Of a DNA stretch of 64,000 nucleotides, positions 1 to 10,252 are shown piece after piece. The DNA comes from Falciphora oryzae (taxonomy: Eukaryota > Ascomycota > Sordariomycetes > Magnaporthales > Magnaporthaceae): NCBI GenBank assembly GCA_000733355.1, contig JNVV01000009.1, positions 535,521 to 599,520 on the forward strand, written 5' to 3'. The position numbers and the translations under genes are program-made. Under the pieces are notes generated by a model. The model did not search any database and had not been told where the DNA came from. It saw nothing but the letters and a program-made list of their open reading frames with translations. Numbering within the stretch: position 1 is the stretch's first letter; each line of letters starts with the position of its first letter.

Positions 1-1058
1 CGGCAACGCCCGTGTTAACATGAAGGGCTCCCCGGACGAGCTGACCCGCGCTGACCCACAACTCCATTGCGTACTCCGCCTCTGTGAGGACGAAACCGAT
101 GCTTGAAAAGCAGTCAACTGGATCAGGAGGCTGACCGAGCTGCACGAAACCCACCCAGAAGAGCGGGAGAAACTGTCTGACAAAGAAGCCGGCGCTCTTT
201 CTGATCTCGCCGACATTATCGGGTTCGTCTGGGAGGTCTCGCCCGCCATCTCGAGGCCCCCTCTGTCACGCAAAAAAGGGCCATATCTTTATCTCGCGAT
301 CCCAGGAGCTAAAGGTCGAGCTCAACACGGTCGCGAAGGGGGTCGGTCTTCGCGACTATGTGGTTCCCATTAACGGTCTGCTGGAACCCGGAGTGGCGGA
401 AGGAGCCCTGGGAGCGCTTGATCGGTAAACTGGCACCAAGATGGGCTGCCGGGTCTCCAGAACCAATATCAGCATATCAAGGCCCAGACGGAAACGAAGG
501 AGAGCACTCCTCTTCCGGTGCCGATACCGCAGTCGACGGAGAAACTGGTCGAAGCACGGAAGCAAAAAGAGAAAACGCAATCTTCGACTACTTGCACCTT
601 CGAACTCGTGCCCACTCCTGAGCCGTCCCCTCCTCCGCCGGCGTCACCGTTTATAGTGGCACCCTTAACAGCGGAAGTTTTCCTAACCTTGTTCAAAAAG
701 TCAGAATCACGCGGCTCAGTGGGTTGGGCTGCTTTCGAAGCAGCCATGAGCGATTTTGGCTTCTCCATCATACCCAATCTCGGTTCCGTCTACACATTTC
801 GACCGCCCGAGGGAATGGCGGTGCAGAAGCCGCTGACGCAGCACCGACCGCACACATCCCACCGTAACGGGGCCGCCCTTGGGCCTCCGCGACTTGATAT
901 ACAGTGGTGCCAGAGGGTTCAATCACGAAGTGATTGAACTGTTGGATCTTTTGGCCCATGTGGTCGAGCGGGTAAACTCTGGCACACTCCCTTACACCCA
1001 CATCGAGGGATACAAAATACTGTTCGTGGCGCGAAGGCTGAATAGGACGTATAGATAG
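1..1058 (+). pseudogene. Decayed fungal gene with an HRPH motif, 3' part
   Basis: Remnant of a protein-coding gene. One frame (518-937) reads a well-formed C-terminal stretch with S-R-G-S-V-G-W, G-S-V-Y-T-F and the motif Q-H-R-P-H. I associate that pattern from memory with a widespread Pezizomycotina family of unknown function, which also tends to end in an I-E-G-Y-x(n)-A-R-R-L-x-R-x-Y-G-W-like block. Such an ending (H-I-E-G-Y-K...A-R-R-L-N-R-T-Y) is present at 999-1055, but in another frame and stopped at 1056-1058. The upstream 5' part (1-357) is interrupted by stops in all frames I followed. The gene is therefore frameshifted and cut by the left edge. Its function is unknown, and the family link is recollection of a motif, not a search. 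Confidence 0.45.
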
Positions 1059-1084
1059 GGCGAGGGCACGGTTACGTTACGCTT

Positions 1085-1085
<1 letters not shown>

Positions 1086-1132
<47 letters not shown>
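1086..1132. repeat. T28/A19 palindromic homopolymer tract
   Basis: A run of 28 T is followed directly by 19 A, so the tract can pair with itself. It lies 28 bp after the stop of the relic gene. It could be a junction of two A-tailed insertions in opposite orientation, or an assembly artefact at a homopolymer. Confidence 0.9.
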
Positions 1133-1133
<1 letters not shown>

Positions 1134-1705
1134 GCTTCCATCGTTATCGGTCCGGTACCGCTCCGGGGCCCGGTTGGTGCACCGTCCCGGGGGACCAATC
1201 CGCTTAATTTCGTGCTTATTTTAACCTAACAGGCGGAAAGCGAGAAGTCTTGTTTGCCCAGCACAAGCTCGTAAAGTTTCGTCGAGCTGGAGCTTGTCTT
1301 TCTCCATTTCCTCGGAACGGTGCGGTTATCAAGATGCCAAAAACGGATACTGTGCGATGCGATCGATAAACCGGAGGCATTCCACTCCACAGGACAAATC
1401 AGCGAGTTGATCCCAAGCCGCCAAGTGTGAGGAGCCAGCATAGCCAGTCTTGTAAGTCTCGCCAATGTCGTCCGTCCAAGGTGCGGTGGTGCGTTGTGGA
1501 GGGTTGCGTCTGGCGGTGTAACTGGCCCTGCTGATTGGCCGCTTCCTTGGACCAGTCTTTACCAAGATGACGCAGTGGGGAGGCTTGGCTGGCATGGACT
1601 GTGGCACCAGAGAGCAGTGGGGAACGAGGCGATGGGGAAGGGTGCTCCATTGTCAATCCCAGGTGCCGGCGATTAGGTAGCACGGTCGTGCTCTTGCGGG
1701 GTCAA

Positions 1706-1792
1706 GCGTGCCCAGTGTGCCCAGCGGCCCAGCGGCCCAGCGTGCCCAGCGTGCCCAGCGTGCCCAGCGTGCCCAGCGCGCCCAGCCGTCCA
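1706..1792. repeat. Minisatellite, unit about 10 bp (cagcgtgccc)
   Basis: About eight tandem, slightly diverged copies of a 10-bp unit, with variants in which GTG becomes GG or GCG. Noncoding. Confidence 0.85.
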
Positions 1793-2389
1793 GACTCTAG
1801 GCTTGGGGTGCAAGGTTTGGCGAGAGCACATGGGTGTGTGTCCGTCTGCTGTCGTCTGGCTCCACGGTGCTGTCCCCCGCCATCAAATTAGCCCAGCCAA
1901 GATTGGCAGATGCTGTCAGTGCCTTGGGACCTGGTTCGAGTAAGGTCAGGACGACAATCTGCTCCAAACGTGTTCGGTGTTTCTCTGTAGGCATTCAAGT
2001 GATTGATACACAGAGCACGTTATATGTGGCCAACAGTATGGAAATAACACATTTGATCTCCCATCTTTGAGCAGGCGAGTGGCAGAGTGCTTGTTGGCCT
2101 GCAATGGAGCACTTGGCTGGCGGTGCCCACAAATACATGGTACTGTGCCGCGAACTGTGGAAGCGCTATTCCCAAGCGGGTTTGGGCCCGGACTTGGCAA
2201 TCTCCAGTGGTGATTGCTACTTTTGGCTGGTGCAGGCGAATGACGATTTGCGCAGTGACGGGCCACGGGACCATTCACCACTGCGATGCCCAGCCCGTCG
2301 CCCCTCCCCCGACAAGCCACTGGTCGATCCCCAGAGCAGGCGCAGGCGGGTGAGGCAGCAGATGCAGGTGAATTGAGCAGGCCCGGGTG

Positions 2390-2396
2390 TATAAAA
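2390..2396 (+). promoter_or_regulatory. TATA box of the cation ATPase gene
   Basis: TATAAAA lies 283 bp upstream of the ATG at 2673, in a GC-rich promoter. Position and strand fit the ATPase, which implies a 5' UTR of about 250 bases. Confidence 0.5.
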
Positions 2397-2672
2397 CATG
2401 CCCCCATTCCCATCCGCGCCTCCCATCCGCGCCTCCCGTCCGCGTTCCCGTTTCTGGAAAGCCATCCCCATCCCCAGCCCTCTCGAGGTGCACACCTGTT
2501 TGTAGCTGACTGCCCACAGCCACCGCCTACACTCCCTTCACGGACAAAGCAAAAGAGAAACAAAACCCCAGTTCACATCTCTCCAACCGACATTTCTGTC
2601 GTCTCATCGTCCTTCCCTTTCACCACCCACCCGCAACGGCTATCGCAGTCCCCCGCGCCCTCTTGAAATTCG

Positions 2673-5600
2673 ATGGGAAAATCCGACACCGTCAGGCATG
2701 GTGCAAATCTCGATTCCTCGGAGACCGTCGCCGAGCAAGACGAGCCACCAACTGGTAGTAGTGGCTTTCACGGAGCGCCCCAACAACAAGCAGCAGCAGC
2801 CATAGAGAAGCAGCAGCAGCCGTCGACCAAGCCCGCCGCCGCCGCCTCTTCCTCCTCTCACCACACCCCCCCTCTCTCGCTCCCCCAGGCCGCCTCGCCC
2901 GCCGCCTCGAGCTCGTCCACCTTCACCAGCGTCAGCAATGGTGCCATCGAGCCCGCGCCTGCCTACGCCAGCAACGGCCCGGCCGCCCACTGCGTCCCTA
3001 TCTCGGAGCTCGCCGGCCTCTACCAGACGGACCTTGAGGAGGGCCTCAGCGCCGCCGAGGCCGCGCTCCGCTACGGCAGCCATGGCGCCAACAGGATCCG
3101 GGGCGCCAAGGGAGTTTCCCTTTGGGAGATTTTCCTAAGGCAGATCTCCAACAGTCTGACAATTGTACTCCTCGTCGTTATGGTGCTCTCGTTCTGCATT
3201 GACGACTACATCGAGGGCGGCGTCATCACGGCCGTCATCGTCCTCAACATCGTTGTTGGGTAAGCACTACCTTTTTTTTTCTGCCTCCCTTCTGCTTGCT
3301 TCCATTGCCCGCCATTTCCTATCTTTCCTTTCCGCGTTGGGGATCACTGCATACGCCTTGCATAACACTGGGGGTGGCACGTGGTTAGGTATTGGACAGG
3401 CGGCATTAGAGGTGGGACCGACGGAGTGGGCGCGGGATCGAATTGAGTTAGGCTGGGCATGCAAGGGGCCTGCCTGGCTTTGGCCAGACTTCCCTGGCGG
3501 TGTGCGTCGAGAACCACGCACGCGCTATCCGCCTGTTCCGCCCTGAGCATCGCGCCCTTGCCCGGCCTGCTTTGTCGCCCAATCCGAATGTTCCGGGCCA
3601 GGGTTCCCGTCTCCCCCGCCGGATGTCATCCGCGGGCGCCTGTCCACCCCACTCGCACTCACTCCCTGCCCCTCAACTATCGATTCATGGTGTCAACGTC
3701 TCAGCCGACAGCTAACAAAAACGCCCGCCGCATACAGATTGGTCCAGGACTACAATGCCGAGAAGACCATCCAGTCCTTGTACGCACTGTCCGCCCCGAC
3801 CTGCAAGGTGGTCCGCAATGGCCAGGTCGAGACGATCAAGGCCGAGATGCTCGTCAAGGGAGACCTGGTCATGATCAGCGTCGGCGATGTCATCCCGGCC
3901 GATCTCCGACTGGTCAGCGGCATTAACCTGTCGGTCGACGAAGCTCTCCTCACCGGAGAGTCCGTCCCCATCAGCAAGCACCCCGAGGCCGTCCTGGACG
4001 AGCCCGACGTGCCCCTGGGAGACCGTCTGAACATGGTCTACTCGGCCGCCACGGTGACGCGTGGTCGCGCCACGGGCATTGTCGCCAGCACCGGCATGGA
4101 CACCGAAGTCGGCAAGATCGCCGGGATGCTGCGCCATAAAAAGGACGTAGCGGCCGACAAGTCGTTCGCGGCCCGCACCCTGATCCGCGCCAAGAATGGC
4201 ATCCGCCGGATCCTCGGCCTCGAGGGCACGCCCCTCCAGGTCAAGCTGAGCAAGTTCGCTCTGCTTCTCTTCGGCCTCGCCCTGCTCCTCGTCATCATCG
4301 TCTTCTCCGTCAGCAGCTGGCGGGTTGGCAACCAGGTGCTCATTTACGGCATCTGTGTCGGGGTTGCCGTTATTCCGGAATCCCTCATTGCCGTTCTGAC
4401 CATCACCATGGCTGTTGGCTCCAAGGCCATGGCCAAGGGCAACGTCATCGTTCGCAAGATGTCGGCCCTAGAGGCCGTCGGTGGCGTCACCAACATTTGC
4501 TCTGACAAGACTGGCACGCTGACCCAGGGCCGCATGATCACGCGCAAGGTGTGGCTCCCCGATGGGACGACGGCCCTGGTGGAGAACACGACCGACTCCC
4601 ACGACCCTACCAGCGGGACCGTCAAGGTCACGGAAGTCACGGATGGGGAGAAGGCAGCTGAGGCCATTGAGTCCTCGCCCTTCAACAGCTTCGTAGAGTC
4701 TATCGCGCTGTGCAACAATGCTACTGTCTCGGATGGCAAGGCCAACGAGTCGGAGAGCGAATCGGTCACCACGGCGACCGCCACGCTCGCCTCGCCCGGC
4801 GCCTGGACCGCCGTGGGCGAGCCTACCGAAATCGCGCTGCAGGTCTTCGCCATGCGTTTCGGCAAGGGCAAGCCGGATATCCTGCTGCAAGACCAGCGCA
4901 GGCTGGTTTCCGAGTTCCCCTTTGACTCTTCGTGCAAGCTCATGAGCGTCGTTTATGAAACTAAGAATTCTAATCTGCGATGGGTTTACACCAAGGGCGC
5001 CGTCGAGACGGTCATGCCCCTTCTCCAGGACTCGGAGAGCCTGAAGCAGACGGTCGCCGCCAAGGCAGACGAGCTCGCTTCTGAAGGCCTCCGTGTTCTC
5101 TGTGTCGCTAGCAAGGCCGTCGAAGCAGGCATCGACTTATCGGAGCGGCCCCAGGTCGAGTCTGGTCTTCGCTTCCTCGGTCTGGCTGGACTGTACGATC
5201 CCCCTCGCAACGAGACTCGTGAAGCGGTGCAAAAGTGCCTGAAGGCCGGTATCTCGGTCCACATGGTTACTGGAGACCACATCAAGACGGCCACAGCGAT
5301 TGCATATGAAGTCGGCATCCTGGATCATTCCATGGACCCCCTTCCTGACCACGCGGTCATGGCGGCGGCCAGGTTCGATACCCTCTCCAACGAGGAGGTC
5401 GACCGGCTGGAGAAGCTGCCCATTGTGCTTGCGCGATGCAGCCCGCTGACCAAGGTCCGGATGCTCGAGGCCATGCACCGCCGCCGCGCCTTTTGCGTCA
5501 TGACGGGCGACGGCGTCAACGACTCGCCCGCGCTCAAGAAGGCCGATGTCGGTATTGCTATGGGCGACCGCGGAAGCGACGTCGCCAAAGAGGCTGCCGA

Positions 5601-6519
5601 CATGGTGCTGACGGATGATAACTTTGCCTCCATCGTCACGGCTATCCAGGAGGGACGTCGGCTGTTTGACAATATCCAAAAGGTAAGCAAAGAGATTCGG
5701 GCTTACTGCAGAAAGATGTGTAGTTTGGACCGGATTTGCTAACAAGTGTGTTCCTAGTTCCTCCTGCACCTTCTCATCTCGAACATCGCTCAGGTCATCC
5801 TTCTCCTGATTGGGCTTGCCTTCAAGGACAAGTCTGGAGTTTCCATCTTCCCTCTGTCACCTATTGAGATTCTATGGGTCAACCTTATCACGTCCTCGTT
5901 CCTGGCTCTGGGTCTCGGCATCGAAGAGAGGCAGCCCGACATTCTGACGCGTCCGCCCCACGATGTGCGTGTTGGCGTCTTCACTTGGGATCTGATCCGC
6001 GACAAGATGGTCTACGGCACTCTCATGGGTGCTCTATGTCTCGCCGCCTTCTCCTCAGTCGCATACGGTCTCCCTGGCGCTAATGGTCTTGGCCATGGCT
6101 GCAATGACGGCTACAACGAAACATGTGGCGTGGTGTTCCGCGCCCGTGCGACTACCTACGCAACGCTCACCTTCCTTCTGCTCGTCACGGCTTGGGAAGT
6201 CAAGCACTTCACGCGGTCGCTGTTCAACATGAACCCAGAGCTTTGGCACGGCCCCACGGCCGTGTTCCGCACGGTGATGCGCAACAGGTTCCTGTTCTGG
6301 GCCGTGGCCGCGGGCTTTCTCTTCACGTTCCCTGTCATCTACATACCCGTCATCAACCACATGGTCTTCAAGCACGAGGCCATCACGTGGGAATGGGGCG
6401 TGGTTATGGCCTGCGTCGTCGTCTACATCGCTTTAGTCGAGTCGTGGAAGGCCGTCAAGCGCAGGTTCAGCATGGGCCTGCAGGCTAAGGCTGGCGAGCC
6501 AGCACAGCTGCAGGTCTAG
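2673..6519 (+). CDS. Type IID P-type Na+/K+ ATPase (ENA/ACU family)
   Basis: ATP-driven alkali-cation pump, 1097 aa. Exons are 2673-3259, 3738-5682 and 5758-6519; the 478-bp and 75-bp introns keep frame and are GT-AG. An unusual ~115-residue Gln/Ala/Ser/Pro-rich N-tail precedes the cation-ATPase N domain. The actuator TGES is at 268-271, the phosphorylation motif DKTGT at 452-456 and the hinge TGDGVND at 785-791. C-terminal blocks (YDPPRNET, FPLSP, VIYIPVIN) match ENA pumps, whose family role is Na+/Li+/K+ efflux at the plasma membrane in salt and high pH. The M4 motif is I-P-E-S (408-411) where yeast ENA1 has I-P-S-S, and the sixth-helix region reads L-W-V-N-L-I-T-S-S, so an ACU-type or other sub-branch is possible. 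Family assignment is firm; ion and direction are inferred. Confidence 0.93.
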
Positions 6520-6997
6520 GCCTGACATCTCGTGCATGCCGGTTGAACGGAGCCCGATGGAGGTGGATTGGTGAGGAGGAAAACAAGACATCGCGCTTAC
6601 AACACACAGGTGTCTAGTGAGACTGGGAAAATATCACCTCGGAAAGGAATCAAAATATCGAGAGGATGACCCGAGGTGAGGAGGGCAATTCAACATGTGC
6701 CGGACGCTGCGAAGTATTTTGCGGGTGGTATACGCTTTTTGGCTTTCAGATCCGTTTTGATCTCCTGCATTCACTTCGATACCTTCATTACTTCTTGCAG
6801 AAGTATATCTTTTTTTTTTGCTAGCAGCATACATTATATGTTATTATTCCCTGGGGCATATCCCCAGGGCGCAGTATCATCAGATCAAATGTGGAAACGA
6901 AGTATGGCATTATCTCAGTTCGCCGTTGATGCATGTTCTCCCCATCGTAACGCCTTGGACCTGTCCTTGTTGCCAATAACCATTTGAGAATCTACCA

Positions 6998-7560
6998 TTA
7001 CAAGCCAGCAAGCTTTAGAAAGGCAATCAGAACCCAGATGAAACGGAGGACGCCGAGCAGCTCGGTGACGTCCTTGCTCTCGTCGATGGCCGAGTTCCAC
7101 TCGGCCATCATGGGTACCTTGGGCTTGCCGCGCCAGAAGGAACGCATGTGGCCCGAGGCGTAGTGCTGGGCCGCGGCCACGAGGCCGGCCCAGATGGCGC
7201 GGTAGGGGATCCAGCCGTCCGACGGCGGGACGAGGATCTTGAAGAAGAGGAGGTTCAGGGCGGAGAGGAAGGAGATTGCGGACTAAATATTTGCGGTTGG
7301 TTGGTGTGTTTTCAGTTCGCCAGGGGAAAGGGAGCGGGAAAAAAAAAACAAGAAAGAGGGGCTTACAGCGACGAGGCCAAACGCAATGGTGGTCCGCGTG
7401 TCCCGCACCAGGCGCTCGATCGAGCTGCTCACTTGGCAGCCTTGCAGCCTTTCTCCTCGTACTTGGCCTTGAGCCGCAGCGTCGCCTGCGTGTACTCGAC
7501 AAAGGCGTAGCCGCTGACGAAGGCGGCCCCGAGGAGCAGGAGGCCCGACGGGAAGGCCAT
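6998..7560 (-). CDS. Small conserved-looking membrane protein, frame broken
   Basis: Unknown protein with about four hydrophobic segments. Exon 1 is 7560-7367 and exon 2 is 7282-6998, with an 84-bp GT-AG intron. The start at 7560 opens on a hydrophobic helix. After codon 43 the frame stops at 7431-7429, but the coding frame clearly continues one base earlier as V-S-S-S-I-E-R-L-V-R-D-T-R-T-T, reads through the splice in phase and ends in a last helix at 6998. Restoring one base near 7431 would give about 159 aa. The spliced second half has the look of a real protein (W-R-G-K-P-K-V-P-M-M-A-E-W-N). The break is a one-base deletion in the organism or in the assembly. I do not recognise the family. 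Confidence 0.65.
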
Positions 7561-9142
7561 TGCGGGAGAGGCTCAGGAAAATGGAGGTAGTGTGGGTGTG
7601 GGTGTTGTGCTGTTGGGTTGTATCGTATCGCCTTTGGTGAGGAGGAGGACAAGGGTGGGAATGTTGCTGTCAATGTTGTTGTTGTTGCTTTTCCAGGATC
7701 TAGGGGGGGTCTCACGGACTGGTGTGACAGGTGGTGATGTGGAGGGACGGGAGGGACGGGAGGGACGGGTTTTTTTTTTCTCTTGGCTGGGGGCTGGCGG
7801 ATGGACATGGGTGAGAGCCGAGTGAAGGACCGCCCATCTCATCGTCAAGCTACGCTCGTGGAGAACGCTGTCACGAGCTTTTGCAAAGGGACCGAGTGCA
7901 TGTCCAAAACACGAACGCCAAAAAAACACCGAAAACGACCTGGGGATGATGGATGTGCTATTTCTGGGTGATTGATTCACTGACTGTTCAGGGACGAGCT
8001 GTGCCCGTAAGAAACGGTTCCGACGACACGGGGCATGAAAGGCGGACGGGACATTCACTGTTCGGATTAGTTTCTATTTCGTACCACAGCTACCTAGAGA
8101 TCTAGCCATCCTAATCATCTTGATTTGGAGATTTGCCGACAGATCGTTGATCCAACCAATGGAGCTTGATACCCAAAATCAAGTCCTCAGCCGCAAGACA
8201 GCAGAGCAAGGCACCGGGGGCTGGGCCTGACGCCGTTATCGGGTTAGGGTTATACACAAGGCAGGGTGACACTTGGCATTTCAGGGGCTGAGGGGCATGC
8301 CAGTTGCAATACCGTATCTGCATGGCTACGGGAATCCCTTTTTTTTTTTTTTTTTTGATAGCAGCGGTAGCAGATCTGCATATTCGTGGGGAATCCTCCG
8401 GGACCCGGATGCCGTGGTTGCGCACAGCCGCCGCAGCGCGCGGGGTATTTCAGGTTGCCGCGCGCGGGCTAGAACGTTGGGAGGTGTCGGACGGAGACGA
8501 TGACTTGGACGTCGACCCTGACGGATCACGTTTCAGCACCCTCAGCCAGCCCAAGCGGCAGGCCGCTTTCGTTTTGTTTCCGGTTTCTTACGGAAGCTTA
8601 CAAACAAGTTCCATCCGATCTTTGCGGGTGGATTGCACGGTGGCGTAGATCACCAGTGAGTGGAAAGCTTGTCATGGCTGGAACGGCTGGGCAACAGCCG
8701 TCGCTTGACTGTAGTGTGCATGCCCATTGAATGAGGGTGAAATGCTTGATGGCAAGACGAGATGGCGAAGGAATGTAGAAAGGGTCAAAAGACTATAGAC
8801 AAAAGAAATTGGAGTGATTGTTAGGTGAATCCTGCAAAAATATCCGCTTAGGGTATCCTCTCCGGGTAGATCTCCGTCGTCCCCTCCTCTGACGAGATGC
8901 GGCTTCTAGACCCTTTGTGATTCGAAACAAACGCCTTTCAGAACCGCAGGACTTCCTTTGGCGTTCACTGGCTTTGATCTACATGTTGAATTTCGATCCC
9001 GTCCATTCGCCGCACAGCACAATCCCGACCTCGTCGTCGCGTGCAGGGCCGTGCCTTGCTTCTGCCCATACACCATCCCCTTCCACCTCCAGAATCCCTC
9101 CCAGTAAGCGTGGTTGCGCACTCGCCATTCCTTTAATATCTT
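7561..9142. other. Intergenic region
   Basis: Contains the promoter of the small membrane protein and the 3' flank of the aquaporin gene, plus an 18-T tract at 8339-8356. The largest reading frames lack recognisable features. One GTTAGGGTTA stretch near 8242 is isolated and not telomeric. Confidence 0.6.
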
Positions 9143-10252
9143 TCAGAGAAACGCAACAGCCCCGTCGTCCCACTCGGTCCCGGCCGGCGGCATGAGCGAC
9201 TGCATCACAGCATGCGTCATGCTGGCCGCCAGCGGGCCCAGCCAGTGCACCCAGTGCCAGCCGGGGAACCTGCTGCCGACGTAGACGCCAAAGCACCTGG
9301 CCGGATTGAGGCTGGCGCCGCCGAAGCCCTCCTTGGTGAACGCAAAGGCGAAGCTCAGCATGCCCATGATGCAGGCGACCATGAACGGCGCCAGGCGCGG
9401 GCCGATGACGTCCCTGTTGCGCGGGTCCAGCGCCACTGCGTACGCCAGCGTGATGAAGGCCAGGCAGGCCGCGAACTCGACCGCGAAAGCGGCGCTGACG
9501 TCGGCTCCCGCCACCGGGTCGGGAAGGCCCGAGGCCGAGACGCCGACGCCATTGCCTGACATGCTGCCGTCAAAGATGTAGCAGCCGCCGACCTTGAAGT
9601 CGCGGCTGCCGCCCCAGCTGGCGCGCAGCATCAGCCCCGCCAGGCCGCCGCCGACGAGCTGGGCGCCGATGTAGAGAACCGCGCGGGGCAGCGACGCCAT
9701 GCCGACCATGAAGGTCGCCATCGTCATGACCGGGTTCATGTGGCCGCCCGTCAGCGGGCCGAAGCAGTAGATGGCAGCCGTGACAGCCACGATGGTCGTC
9801 CCGCCGCCCACCAGGGGCCCCAGGAAAGTCGACGTAGCGAAGGGGCCCGTGACGGCGTCCGGGGGCGGGTTGGGCACGTTGGGCGCCACAGCCACCAGGG
9901 TGGTGATGTAGACGAGGAGGAAGGTTCCTTTTTGGGAGGTGGTTAGGTGGTTTGCATTGTCAGTCTATAACTCGGCCTGTGTGGGTGTATAGCAACGGGA
10001 CGATGCAACGGCGGGATTCGTGTTTGTACCAACACCCTCGAGGAAGGCCTGCTTCCAGAGGGGAACGCTGCGAAAGGCGCTCAGGTTGAACATCTTCTGA
10101 TACGATATGTGGGACGGACTGCCCGGCGGCTGCGCTAGAAGGGGCAGGCGCTCAGGGTCCTCCTGGAGCGGGGTGTAGGTCGCATAGCCGTTGGACACTC
10201 CGCCGAGGCGGAGGGTTGGGTGCGGGAGGGTGGAGTGGTGGTTCTCTGACAT
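9143..10252 (-). CDS. XIP-type aquaporin (MIP family channel)
   Basis: Major intrinsic protein, 335 aa, from exons 10252-10030 and 9927-9143 (102-bp intron with CTGAC and CTAAC branch candidates). A ~70-residue cytosolic N-tail precedes six hydrophobic segments. The two half-helix motifs are N-P-V (139-141, in G-G-H-M-N-P-V) and N-P-A-R-C (282-286). The NPARC cysteine and a variant first motif are the hallmarks of the X-intrinsic proteins known from plants and filamentous fungi. Members of that family conduct small uncharged solutes such as glycerol, urea and boric acid, and some conduct water; which substrate applies here cannot be read from sequence. The start at 10252 gives a complete N-tail. 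No neighbour suggests a pathway. Confidence 0.9.

Larger units (their letters stand above)
1133..2672. other. Intergenic and 5' region of the cation ATPase gene
   Basis: No gene is recognisable. The stretch holds the CCCAGCGTG minisatellite at 1706-1792, a smaller repeat of a TCCCATCCGCGCC-like unit at about 2405-2450, and a TATA box at 2390. The last ~280 bp look like the promoter and 5' UTR of the ATPase. Confidence 0.6.

Noticed and set aside
6915..7808. 297-codon open frame on the minus strand
   Set aside because: It overlaps the small membrane-protein gene in another frame, runs through its intron and is Pro/Arg/Ser-rich noise.
8242..8252. GTTAGGGTTA, telomere-like
   Set aside because: Single isolated copy inside the sequence; no array.
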